Source: Anastatus disparis (Eukaryota > Arthropoda > Insecta > Hymenoptera > Eupelmidae). From it: 64,000 nucleotides of DNA. Numbering within the stretch: the stretch's first letter is position 1; each line of letters begins with the position of its first letter. A program made the translations under genes and the position numbers. The DNA lies in the NCBI GenBank assembly GCA_017163975.1, contig JAFFSR010000280.1, positions 1,612,001 to 1,676,000 on the forward strand, given 5' to 3'. Of this stretch, positions 11,587-22,535 are shown piece after piece. The notes beneath the pieces were generated by a model. The model saw only the letters and a program-made list of their open reading frames with translations, had not been told where the DNA came from and did not search any database.

Positions 11587-14390
11587 ATTTACTTATACTT
11601 CACTGAACCTTCTTTATTAAAATCATGCAAATATTTAACGAATAATATATTTCAACTGCATTTAATACGTTGTACAAATTCATTTATTTTGTTGACTTGA
11701 TAGCATTAGTAGTTTAATAATTTAAAACAAGAGAAATTAAACAATAACACCCCTGTTATAAACTAATCCACCACTAGTGCTATCAATTAATTAACACTTA
11801 CTGTAATTTATTTACTTTATCTATAACTTTTAAGTAAATTTACATTATTTGCAATGATGCACTAGACATACTTTTAATTGAAGGCATCGATTCTACAATG
11901 TCCTTAGCGCCAGCAAGCCGGGTTAGGCGCTAAGGACGTTATGGAATTGATGCATTCAATTATTGAGTATTTTATTTCAGCCCTGGCTGGGTTCTTGCTT
12001 ACTGCAAACATGTTACATTTATTTCTTGAATCTACCCATGTTGGGTTTCTTCCTTTATGCAAGTTATTTTCTTATATTATACCATTTTCATTATAAATGT
12101 CACCTGTTTGGAGTTTCTTGCTTCTGGCAAGTTTATGTATTTGGTTGTATATTTTATAGAACTATTTTACAGAGGACATGCACATTCTTGTTATTATTTT
12201 TATATCCACCCATTTGGGGTTTCTTGCTTATTGCAAGCTTTTTTATTTAGTTTCACTCCACTGAACCTTTCCTTATTTAAATTATATATTTTTTGATAAT
12301 ATTATATTTCAAATGCATTCAATACATTGTACAGATTGATTCATTTCGTTGACTTGACAGCATTAGTAGTTTAATAATTTAAAACAAGAGCAATTTAACA
12401 TTAACACCCTAGTTATAAATTAATCCACCACTAGTGCTATCATTGAATTTACACTTACTGTATTTCATTGACTTCATGTATATCTTTTTAGTAAATTAAC
12501 ATTATTTGAAATTATGCACTAGACATATAATTATAATTATAAAGTATTTTATTTCAGCCCTGGCGGGGTTTTTGCTTACTGCAAACTTGTAACATTTATT
12601 TCTTGTATCTGCCCATGTGGGGTTTCTTGCTTTTTGCAAGTTATTTTCTTATATTATACCATTTTCATTATAAATGTCACCTGTTTGGAGTTTCTTGCTT
12701 CTGGCAAGTTTATGTATTTGGTTGTATATTTTATAGAACTATTTTACAGAGGACATGCACATTCTTATTATTATTTTTATATCCACCCATTTGGGGTTTC
12801 TTGCTTATTGCAAGCTTTTTTATTTAGTTTCACTCCACTGAACCTTTCCTTATTTAAATTATATATTTTTAGAGAATATTATATTTCAAATGCATTCAAT
12901 ACATGGTACAGATTGATTCATTTCGTTGACTTTACAGCATTAGTAGTTTAATAATATAAAACAAGAGCAATTTAACATGAACACCCTAGTTATAAATTAA
13001 TCCACCACTAGTGCTATCATTGAATTTACACTTACTGTATTTCATTGACTTCATGTATATCTTTTTAGTAAATTAACATTATTTGAAATTATGCACTAGA
13101 CATATTATTATAATTATAAAGTATTTTATTTCAGCCCTGGCGGGGTTTTTGCTTACTGCAAACTTGTAACATTTATTTCTTGTATCTGCCCATGTGGGGT
13201 TTCTTGCTTTTTGCAAGTTATTTTCTGATATTATACCATTTTATTTATCAATTTCTCCTGTTCGGAGTTTCTTGCTTCTGGCAAGTTTATGTATTTGGTT
13301 GTATATTTTATAGAACTATTTTACAGAGGACATGCACATTCTTGTTATTTTTTTTATATCCACCCATTTGGGGTTTCTTGCTTATTGCAAGCTTTTTTTA
13401 TTTAGTTCCACTTCACTGAACCTTTCCTTATTTTAATTATATATTTTTAAAGAATATTATATTTCAAATGCATTCAATACATTGTACAGATTGATTCATT
13501 TCGTTGACTTGACAGCATTAGTAGTTTAATAATTTAAAACAAGAGCAATTTAACATTAACACCCTAGTTATAAATTAATCCACCACTAGTGCTATCATTG
13601 AATTTACACTTACTGTATTTCATTGACTTCATGTATATCTTTTTAGTAAATTAACATTATTTGAAATTATGCACTAGAGATATAATTATAATTATTAAGT
13701 ATTTTATTTCAGCCTTGGCGGGGTTTTTGCTTACTGCAAACTTGTAACATTTATTTCTTGTATCTGCCCATGTGGGGTTTCTTGCTTTTTGCAAGTTATT
13801 TTCTTATATTATACCATTTTATTTATCAATTTCTCCTGTTTGGAGTTTCTTGCTTCTGACAAGTTTATGTATAAGATTGTATATTTTATAAAAGTATTTT
13901 ACAGAGGACATGCACATTCTTATTATTATTTTCATATCCACCCATTTGGGGTTTCTTGCTTATTGCAAGCTTTTTTTATTTAGTTCCACTTCACGGAACC
14001 TTTTCTTATTTTAATTATATATTTTTAAAGAATATTATATTTCAAATGCATTCAATACATTGTACAGATTGATTCATTTCGTTGACTCGACAGCATTAGT
14101 AGTTTAATAATTTAAAACAAGAGCAATTTAACATTAACACCCTAGTTATAAATTAATCCACCACTAGTGCTATCATTGAATTTACACTTACTGTATTTCA
14201 TTGACTTCATGTATATCTTTCAAGTAAGTAAACATTATTTGTAATGATGCACTAGGCATATAATTATAATTATAAAGTATTCCATTTCAGCCCTGGCGGG
14301 GTTTTTGCTTACTGCAAACTTGTAACATTTATTTCTTGTATGTGGTTTCTTGCCTTTCGCAAGTTCTTTTCTTATATTATATTCTACATC
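11587..14390 (+). repeat. 577-bp tandem repeat array (~4.9 copies)
   Basis: The landmark TTTCAGCC(C/T)TGGC recurs at about 11978, 12555, 13132, 13710 and 14288, a period of 577-578 bp. Each unit carries ACTAGTGCTATCA, ACAGAGGACATGCACATTC and four spaced copies of a short motif of the form TTTCTTGCTTnnnGCAAG, itself a small hairpin. The 95-105 aa frames here are products of the repeat and shift with it. The first copy is partial and interrupted by a hairpin insertion at 11876-11961. Confidence 0.93.
11876..11961. repeat. 36-bp-arm hairpin insertion
   Basis: The arms AATTGAAGGCATCGATT...TCCTTAGCGCC (11876-11911) and GGCGCTAAGGACGTT...GCATTCAATT (11926-11961) pair with a few mismatches around the 14-nt loop AGCAAGCCGGGTTA. 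The other copies of the 577-bp unit have only a short AT tract here, so this is an insertion specific to copy 1. Confidence 0.75.
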
Positions 14391-14540
14391 TTATGTGAAG
14401 TAATAAAAAAAAATAATCTATTTGTATATATATATATATATATATATACACACAAATCGATTATTTTTTAATAAGTTAATATAAAATTTGGATACATATA
14501 TACAAATTGATTATTTTTCAATTACTTCATATAAAATTTT
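14390..14540. repeat. Inverted repeat with (TA)n centre downstream of the transposase gene
   Basis: TGTGAAGTAAT near 14393 pairs with ATTACTTCATAT near 14521. Two AATCnATTTGTATATA-type blocks lie between them, with a (TA)n run at about 14427-14449. It lies ~80 bp beyond the stop codon of the 1876-aa gene, within its probable 3' end region. Confidence 0.55.
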
Positions 14541-14620
14541 GATATCAATAATGTCCGCATAAATTCGTTAGTTTTACCACTGTTTCCGACAACTTTTCCA
14601 TTATATCAATTGCATTACAC

Positions 14621-17600
14621 CTAATTTAATTTTCCACTTTGTCTCAAATACTTTAGATTGCACAATTGACAAACAAATGACTTTCCATCGATTTCAGCAT
14701 CCTTCATCAACTCAACATTTTCAGTGGATTCTGTTTCGATATTTAAATTGGACAAACATTGCTTGTGACTTTTTCGTTTGCAATATTTACATTTCGAGAA
14801 ATCTTCATTTGTCACAGCGCTACAATGCAAACATATGTCTTCAACATTTTGTGATCTGCACAGTAATTCCTGTGCAACGTGTTTTCGATATTCGGACGGG
14901 TCCTTTTTAAGATCGAAAGGTACATTTCTCCCAAGACAATCCATGTAATACATAACATAGGCTGCACAACTGTAACCATCATTATGAGGTTGATGCGGGC
15001 GTTCCATTATTTCTTTGTCCTTCCATTTGACATCACGTAATGTACAAAAGTCGGACTTATCACCGCAATATTTGATAAATTTCTTCAGCGATTTTACAGC
15101 ACGTTTCCTATCGCTGTCGCTACCGTACGGATCCAACAATATAATTTCTTTAGCATCTACTTTCACTACTAATAGCCGCCAATGACTCATGTACAAGTAT
15201 GGTAAAAATACGGTTCCTGAAATCGTCGTCTTTTTATTACAAATATATCTTTGCGTACATATCCTTTTGTCACTATGATCTCCTACAATGGAAATTGTAT
15301 CATCTGTAGGAACAAATGTGACATCAGGCCATTCGTCAATGTTCGCTGCAATAAAGGAATCGATCACGATTCCATTAATCCATATTTTATCTCGAAGCGT
15401 ATAGAACTGTCGAGTATCTAGTTCAAATGTTTCAGAAGAAAGTGATTTATTAGTACTGTACCGAGCGATTGATAATGTACATGAGTTAGAAGCCATGTAG
15501 TAAGTCATGTCTTTTATTAGTCCATTATAATATTTTGTTATCTTTCGTTCTACTACTGATACTTCCAAATCTTTCGTAACAATTTTCATTTCATTTTTTG
15601 GATTATCCTCTACTTGAGTAACATCAATATCTGATATACCGATATCTGATAGTACATTTTCTGATTCTTTAATTTTTAATGACTTCGATTTCTTGTTAGA
15701 CTTTCTTTCGTGATCTGCACCTCTTTTTCTTTTATCAGATTTGACACAATCCTTAGCCTTCTCATTAGTTTCCACTTTTTCATCAATTGTCACCCTTTTT
15801 TCGTTTGTAATTGTATCTTCTTTTTCAGCAGTTTCTTTTGCATTTTTCAGATCGATCATATTTTCAATTTTATTCACATTAATTTCAGATTTCAATGTTT
15901 TTAATGCTTCAATTCGCATCCGCTTTTTTACTTTCTTTTCTAATTTTTCATTTTTATAAGTACTTTTTTTTCTTTTATTAGATTTTGGTTTTTCTAAAAT
16001 ATGCTGGATATCTTCAGTGTTTTCATAGAGGTTATCTTTGTGCTCATCTTCGTTTTTCTTTTCTTCTTCTTTCAATTTTTGTAATTCTGCTTCTTTACTC
16101 ATTTTTTTTAATGATGATGTTTCATGATATTTTTTTCCTCGTCCTTTTCTCATCCACTTTTCTTTAAGAGAAGGATTTGGTTGAGTTACTGCATATTTAG
16201 GCCTGATACGTGACGCTTTCGGTTTCAATGATGAAATGTCTAATTCTATCCTTGCTAACGTGTTATCAGCACTTGTTTTTAGTTCTCGGACTCTATCAGC
16301 TACAGACCGATTTGTGTATTTATTGAAATCCTTTTCTTTCGTCACTCGATTTGAACTTTCTATGAAGGCATTAGTTATCCTTGATATTTGTGGGTCAACT
16401 AAATCCAAATCCAAAGCACTCCACATAACAACATATGGCATCCAATGTTTCAGTACATATTCTAAGAATTCTGGTAAGTAATATTTATTGCTTATCTCTC
16501 CTATTAAATCACTTTCATCTTCTTCTACCTCTTGTTTCACGACTGCGTACATAACGTTATATCGTTGGTAAAAGGGGGAACTTGTATAGATAGAATCTTT
16601 TTCATTACACTCTTCAAGATCTATGTAGAACTCATCATCGTCATCATTTACCTGTCCATTTTCAATATTTTCAAACTCTATTTTATTTTTTGTATTACGA
16701 CTAATAAAGTTATTTATTGTAATAACATTTTCTGCCACTGTGCCTTCACTTTTACTAAGTAAAAGTCTGCAAATATGTTTGAATAATTCATCCAAATCCT
16801 TCAAATTTCTGCAAAGACAGATTAGTGACATGCATTCTAATAAAATGTTTTTCAACTCTTCACAATCTTTTATTTGTTGTTGAAATTTTCTTTTTATTGT
16901 CCTAGATACGTTGTGCATGAAATGAGCATAGCATGATTTTACAATTGTCATGTTTCTATCTGGAAGTATACCTTTTGCACAATATTCAAACATTATCTTT
17001 AAGTATTTCTTTATGGTAATGGAGTTCCATTCTTGTAAAATAGAATGGATAAAAACCCAAGACCAGTCTATAGTTACAGCGCGAGCTAGTGGCCATTTTG
17101 CAAATTTTTCCATCACGAAAAACTTATAGTATTTTAAAAACGTACTGATCGATGCTACACCATGTTCGGATGTAATCATATGGGCCAGCTTTACAATTTC
17201 TGATTTTCTGCTAAATAAAATAGTGTAATAAAATATTGCTTTGCATTTCAATAATTGAGGTTTTCGTGCTATCTTTCCAGTTGCATCTAAATGTAGTATG
17301 ATCGGTTTTTGACCTATGGTAGTGTCAAGATCAGCTTCTCTATACATTATTATAGTCAGTGGTAAGCCAACAAACCGCAGAAATGGATCACTTTCTTTTT
17401 CACTTTCAATCCACAACTGGAACAAATCAGACAAATCGCGTGCTTTTAATGTCAGCCGCTCCTCGCATCTTTTTTCTGACCCTATTTTATAAAGAGTGTT
17501 ATAAGTCATTAAGTCTTGTGAATGTCCATCATTTTTTAAATCAACGTCAGTTTTATGAAAGATTTCATTCATTATTTTAGGTACCATACCAGGTGTTTGC

Positions 17601-20251
17601 AACATTATTGCCAATTCTTTACGCCGGGCCCCTCTTACTGTTTTGCAAACCATTTTACTAGTATCATGGTAACATACTTTCTTCATAGTACTTGTTACAA
17701 ACAGACGAGCTATTCTTTCTTTATAATTGTCTATAGCGAAACGAAAATTTGCCTTACAAGGTTTTATTCGGCATTCTGCATAAAGAACTATATCTTGCAA
17801 ATTTATTCTCATTGTTCCTCTGAAACGAAACATACAAGTACAATGAATTTCCTCCTTCGCCATTTCTTGTTCTATAGTCAAATGTACTTCTTCGACAGTT
17901 ATCTTTCCAATATCATTTTTTAATCGACTAGATTCAATTGCAACTTTACCTATGAATTCTGTAAACTTATTTTTCCCTTTCTTTTTCTTTTGATTGGTTC
18001 TTACTTTATCGAGAATTTCACGAGTCTCTGAGCTATATTCACTGTCATAGCTCATGTCCGAGCTTTTTTCAATTTCAGATTCATCGCTGTTTGAATATAA
18101 GTCATCCTCGCTTAATTTCTCGCTTAAGTTATCAGGCGTTTGTTTCACATATTCATAAGGATCATTTGTTTCATTATCCTCACGACTTTCCATAGTTCCT
18201 TCATAACATGGCTTCGATGTAGAGCACAATTTTTTCAATTTCCCTGTTCCATTTACTTCGAATATTTCTTTTACTTTGTTTGCTGTTGCTAGAATTTGTT
18301 CTGGTTCACTTTTATATTTTTCTGACCCATCATTTTCAGATGACTCATAGGCATTATCGCATTTATTTTCTAAATTATTTATACTATCTAATGTATGCAA
18401 TTTTTCAAATTCTTCATCACCTCTTATTTCATTTTGTATTTCACTATCAATATTTTCGAAACTGTCTAATTCATTACTATCTTCCACAATATTATTTGTA
18501 TCAGTTATGTTCGATGTACTTATAATAGTAGCACCTGTTTGCAAATCTGTTAAATCATTATTGTCATAATTACCGTTAAGAGAAACTTTATTCAATTCTT
18601 CCACAGTTACAGATATATTATCAATATTTAATGTAGCTTTAGCATTATTATTTATTTTTTCTTTTATTTGTGTTTTCGTTTCTTTCTCACGTATTGTAAG
18701 CGTTTCTTTTAAGGGTTCCAAAGATTCTTCGACTTTTCTAATTTCTTTTTGGGAATTTTCTTCGTTACCGTTGATAGCTTTTTCTTGTACATTTGTTTTT
18801 AAATTATTTATATCTACTTCATTGATTTTTTGTAACTTATTACTTATGACCCCTTGTTTATTCGTTTTTTCGTCTTTTTCCGTTGTTTCTTTCAAGCCAT
18901 TTGTATCATCTTCATTTTTATTTTCACCATCCTTTATTACTGCATTTTGTTGAACATCGATGATATCACTGTCAGTTGATACTTTTTCATTTATCGCTTT
19001 TGTTTCTACGCTTTTCGATTTTTTTCTTCTGCAATTTACTTTTCTTTTACTCAAAATCTCTTCATTCTTCACAGTATTTTCGTTAAATTTAATTTGCGCT
19101 ATCTTTTTTTCTTTTTTAGATTTTTGGACTTCTTTATTTTGTATTTTTATATTTCCTTGTTCCTTCCCTTTTTTCATTGACGATTTGTAAAATTTGTTCG
19201 TTTTAACTGTTATTTCTTTCTCAGAACTCACTTTTTCACAATCATTTTTATAATTATCAAATGCACTCGTAGTTTCTTGGCTTCTGTCATTTGGAATATT
19301 GAAATCATCGCCACTATCTACCGTTTTTTTACTTATCAAACTATCTGAGCAATTGCCTTTAACGGCGCATGCATTTCTGATAGTTTTTTCCGCACTGTCA
19401 TTACAGTTGAACGATAACATCTCTTTGTCGATAATTATTTCGTTCAAATATTGTAATACTACCCAGTGTCCTATTATAACACCTCCAATGTGCATTACAG
19501 ATATTTCCTTTGCACCTTCACAATCATCATCACCGTACCTTCCACAGTATTTTACTTCATCTTCTTCTCGAAAGATATGGACTTTTGTTTGGTATTCCCT
19601 TACAAACATCCCTATTTCGAAAGTCGTACCATATTCACCATTTTTACTCATAATTGATCTATAATGTTGTTCATCACGGTATGAATATTCTTCCGATACT
19701 CTCTGAACTTCCATTATTTCTCGTACTTCGTGCCAATGTTCTATGGCATGATTAACGACTTTTTGTCGTATATCAAGATGATGGTTTTCAGTCTCATGTA
19801 ATCCGTAGGAGAGAGACCGGAACAAACAATTACCATCTTTGTCAACATCTCTGATACAATAACGTTTTCCACTAACGCTAATGATATCTCCATCATAATA
19901 TTTACTTCCTATTATTTTTTCACGATCGCCAGATTTACTGGGAGGAGCTAAATGAATATGATCAACGGAAGCAGCGGAAACAGTGGAAGCGGGCGGAACA
20001 GTGGAAACGCCGGTAACAGCGTTTGCAAAAGTTTTATCAGGACTTACCTTGTTACGCTTCTCAGCAATCACATTAGTGCGAACACTGTAATCAGTGTTAT
20101 TAGAATTTTGAAAACAACTCACCTTCGATACGTCATTAACATCCTTCTTACCATTGAGCAAGTCACAAACTAAATTTTTTAGTGGACTATTTTTGGCATT
20201 CCATAAATTTTTTAATGAATTTCTTATAGCATCGTTGTTGCCCACTTTCAT
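14621..20251 (-). CDS. OTU / DDE transposase-like / Ulp1 protease / PHD-finger protein (1876 aa)
   Basis: One uninterrupted 1876-codon frame. The first in-frame Met is at 20251 and the stop is TAG. Residues ~118-270 look like an OTU cysteine protease: the DKDGNCLFR motif gives D139 and C142, and GHWVVLQ gives H262. Residues ~280-790 are Lys/Glu/Asn-rich and probably disordered. Residues ~800-1310 look like a DDE core: LHLDATGKI (D989), VTIDWSWVF (D1062), CYAHFMHN (C1107, H1110) and NAFIESSNR (E1298), in an order like that of MULE/KDZ transposases. Basic NLS-like clusters lie at ~1420-1445 and ~1505-1525. Residues ~1610-1800 match Ulp1/SENP (C48): SHWRLLVV (H1690), LLDPYG (D1707), Q1754 and DGYSCAAYV (C1762). 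Residues 1807-1864 form a CxxC..CxxC..HxxC..CxxC PHD-like finger. The expected roles are excision and insertion of the element plus ubiquitin/SUMO removal in the nucleus. Catalytic residues were assigned by motif, not by alignment. Confidence 0.9.
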   Translation of the reverse strand: MKVGNNDAIRNSLKNLWNAKNSPLKNLVCDLLNGKKDVNDVSKVSCFQNSNNTDYSVRTNVIAEKRNKVSPDKTFANAVTGVSTVPPASTVSAASVDHIHLAPPSKSGDREKIIGSKYYDGDIISVSGKRYCIRDVDKDGNCLFRSLSYGLHETENHHLDIRQKVVNHAIEHWHEVREIMEVQRVSEEYSYRDEQHYRSIMSKNGEYGTTFEIGMFVREYQTKVHIFREEDEVKYCGRYGDDDCEGAKEISVMHIGGVIIGHWVVLQYLNEIIIDKEMLSFNCNDSAEKTIRNACAVKGNCSDSLISKKTVDSGDDFNIPNDRSQETTSAFDNYKNDCEKVSSEKEITVKTNKFYKSSMKKGKEQGNIKIQNKEVQKSKKEKKIAQIKFNENTVKNEEILSKRKVNCRRKKSKSVETKAINEKVSTDSDIIDVQQNAVIKDGENKNEDDTNGLKETTEKDEKTNKQGVISNKLQKINEVDINNLKTNVQEKAINGNEENSQKEIRKVEESLEPLKETLTIREKETKTQIKEKINNNAKATLNIDNISVTVEELNKVSLNGNYDNNDLTDLQTGATIISTSNITDTNNIVEDSNELDSFENIDSEIQNEIRGDEEFEKLHTLDSINNLENKCDNAYESSENDGSEKYKSEPEQILATANKVKEIFEVNGTGKLKKLCSTSKPCYEGTMESREDNETNDPYEYVKQTPDNLSEKLSEDDLYSNSDESEIEKSSDMSYDSEYSSETREILDKVRTNQKKKKGKNKFTEFIGKVAIESSRLKNDIGKITVEEVHLTIEQEMAKEEIHCTCMFRFRGTMRINLQDIVLYAECRIKPCKANFRFAIDNYKERIARLFVTSTMKKVCYHDTSKMVCKTVRGARRKELAIMLQTPGMVPKIMNEIFHKTDVDLKNDGHSQDLMTYNTLYKIGSEKRCEERLTLKARDLSDLFQLWIESEKESDPFLRFVGLPLTIIMYREADLDTTIGQKPIILHLDATGKIARKPQLLKCKAIFYYTILFSRKSEIVKLAHMITSEHGVASISTFLKYYKFFVMEKFAKWPLARAVTIDWSWVFIHSILQEWNSITIKKYLKIMFEYCAKGILPDRNMTIVKSCYAHFMHNVSRTIKRKFQQQIKDCEELKNILLECMSLICLCRNLKDLDELFKHICRLLLSKSEGTVAENVITINNFISRNTKNKIEFENIENGQVNDDDDEFYIDLEECNEKDSIYTSSPFYQRYNVMYAVVKQEVEEDESDLIGEISNKYYLPEFLEYVLKHWMPYVVMWSALDLDLVDPQISRITNAFIESSNRVTKEKDFNKYTNRSVADRVRELKTSADNTLARIELDISSLKPKASRIRPKYAVTQPNPSLKEKWMRKGRGKKYHETSSLKKMSKEAELQKLKEEEKKNEDEHKDNLYENTEDIQHILEKPKSNKRKKSTYKNEKLEKKVKKRMRIEALKTLKSEINVNKIENMIDLKNAKETAEKEDTITNEKRVTIDEKVETNEKAKDCVKSDKRKRGADHERKSNKKSKSLKIKESENVLSDIGISDIDVTQVEDNPKNEMKIVTKDLEVSVVERKITKYYNGLIKDMTYYMASNSCTLSIARYSTNKSLSSETFELDTRQFYTLRDKIWINGIVIDSFIAANIDEWPDVTFVPTDDTISIVGDHSDKRICTQRYICNKKTTISGTVFLPYLYMSHWRLLVVKVDAKEIILLDPYGSDSDRKRAVKSLKKFIKYCGDKSDFCTLRDVKWKDKEIMERPHQPHNDGYSCAAYVMYYMDCLGRNVPFDLKKDPSEYRKHVAQELLCRSQNVEDICLHCSAVTNEDFSKCKYCKRKSHKQCLSNLNIETESTENVELMKDAEIDGKSFVCQLCNLKYLRQSGKLN

Positions 20252-22082
20252 TGACGTAGCGATCTACGAAAAACAAAACATTTTTACTTTCGCGAACCTA
20301 ACTGATTTATAATTTAAATAATTTTTCAGTCTTTAAAAACAAAAAAAGAAACCATATAATCATTACTTTCAATTATTGATTGAATACAACATAAAAAACA
20401 TGAAATAAATTTACTTTTGTCATTTATAATAACATTTTACTATAATATTCTATTATTCTTATTAACACTTTATAAGAAATTGGATATATTCTTAGGACAA
20501 GCTACTTCTGTGGTGTTTACCTTCATTATTAATATTGTATATTATATTCACATATAACAATATTTGTCGGTTGCTTCATGAACTACTTACAATAGTTGTT
20601 CAAATGTGCAATTGCAATGTTGACGATTTAACAGTACATGTTATTTGCACTTACCTTTTCAAAATATAAAGTTATTTTATTTCATTTTATTCAATAATAT
20701 ATACATTATTAAATTATTGTATTTGCAACTATATATTTATTTTCAACTTTTGTAAACATTATAATTTAAACAACATTGTTTTATAATCCTCCGGTAAAAA
20801 GTACGCCGTTATTTGTAAAAATCGTGCGTGAGAAATAAAGCATTTTGGTCGGATGGGATGTTAACTCTGTTCAGTAGATTTCGTTGTATTTGTTACGAGG
20901 AATTTTTTTTGGAATTTGTCCGGAATAAAATAATTTTATTATTAAAGTTATGACAAAAGTGGATTATTAATTGCTCACGTATAGTCTATACGCGAGCGTT
21001 TACTACTTACGTTTTTCCCCTATATAAATTATATACTATTTTATTGTAATTATCATAATATTATAGTTACCATCTAGCATACAGCTATTCAAATATGAAG
21101 GTTCATAATATATCGGGTTATTTATAAAAAAAGCATGTAATTAAAAGAATATAAACTTTTGGTAAGCATTAATATTCTATTAATAGGTGCTCCCCTATTT
21201 CATTTAGTGTGGTGGCAGTATCTACTTTTTCGTTACAATTCATAATAATGTTTTTACATCGAAGTAAGACCACTCTTCCATACATTGAAAAATAATAAAA
21301 CGATTGTCATTTATGAAAAAAGAATTTCATAATTATTCAAGAAAAGTATACAACGGAAAAAACAGTTAAACCTCCTTTTATCAATTGATTTTATATTTTA
21401 AACCAAAAGTTATTAAATTTATTTAGTTTTTTATAGAATAGAATCGTGTCAAAATTCATTAATCAATGGGAGACAACTCTTAGTTATGTATCAAAATATG
21501 TAGTTCATTAATATTAACGACAATCTAAATTAAAGTAGAATAAAGGTACATGACCGTTTCTTAAGCTTTGCAGTCCAGGAAATGATGATAATTCATATTA
21601 TAGTATTACAAAGAGCCAATATGCATTTTCAACTAATTAATACAGCTGAAAATTTTAAATAATGGCGGACACGTATATATAAGCAAACTATACAGTATAA
21701 AAATTATTGTTTATTGTAATGTGGTATGTCACTTATACTTAAGATTCATAATATAAATAAAACATATAAATTTTATACGGTTCATATTCCATAAACGTTT
21801 TCAAAATGTTGAATAAATAATAAAATACAATAATAAAGAAATCTATACAACATTGAGCGTTGCAGTGAAAGAGATTATTGTAAATTTATATTAAGATAAA
21901 AAAAAAAATTTATTTTTAATCGATTCATATTGCTTTCTCATAGGGAAAGCATTGTATCGGCAAAAAAACATTATTTTATATTTTTTCATTAATTTGTACA
22001 TATTCGACGGTGCTTACGAAGACAATCACCGTCACATTAGCGACGAAGACTATCACTTCCAGAAGATACGACGAAAAAATAT
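20252..22082. other. Upstream region of the transposase gene, no gene seen
   Basis: AT-rich 1.8 kb containing the presumed promoter and 5' UTR of the minus-strand gene. No TATA box or initiator could be assigned with confidence. A short palindrome, GCTCACGTATAG / CTATACGCGAGC, lies near 20971-20997. Confidence 0.5.
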
Positions 22083-22421
22083 CATTGTAATTTTTATGTA
22101 AACGAAGACTATCACTCCTGAAAAATTTGAAACGAAAAGAATCATATTTCAATGTATGCAGACGAAAACTATTATAATTTTTCTAGAAACGAAGACTATC
22201 ACTTCTAACAAAGAGCGCAGAAAAGTTATTTTTAATTTTTTTTTTCGTTGAGGACTGATTGTTTTCGTTTACATAAAAATTAAAATAATAGTTTTCGTCT
22301 ACATACATTGAAATATAATTCTTTTCGTTTGAAATTTTTCAGGAGTGATAGTCTTCGTTAACATAAAAATTGAAATAATAGTTTTCGTCTGTATACATTG
22401 AAATATAATTTTTTTCGTTTA
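22083..22421. repeat. Inverted repeat with GAAGACTATCAC units
   Basis: A block with GTAAACGAAGACTATCACTC and CAGACGAAAACTATT (~22085-22175) is repeated in reverse complement at ~22282-22375. Part of it is repeated again at 22373-22421. Short GAAGACTATCAC words also lie at about 22044 and 22191. This is probably an old foldback or MITE remnant. Confidence 0.7.
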
Positions 22422-22425
22422 AAAT

Positions 22426-22500
22426 TGTGTGTGTGTGCGTGCGTCTGTTTGTGTGTGTGTGCGACTGTGTGTGCGTGTGTGTGTGCGTTTGTGTGCGTGT
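22426..22500 (+). repeat. GT-rich microsatellite
   Basis: Imperfect (GT)n mixed with GC steps such as GTGCGTGCGTCTG. The frames through it, which give CVCVCV or HTHAHT runs, are not genes. Confidence 0.9.
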
Positions 22501-22535
22501 TTATATTTGGGCCAATCAAAATAGGGTATTGTTCT

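Noticed and set aside
11963..13983. Overlapping hydrophobic frames of 64-105 codons
   Set aside because: They recur with the 577-bp period in two frames at once and show no conserved start or domain.
14677..20173. Many plus-strand frames opposite the 1876-aa gene
   Set aside because: Antisense shadows of the long coding region, rich in Phe/Ser from Lys/Glu codons read backwards.
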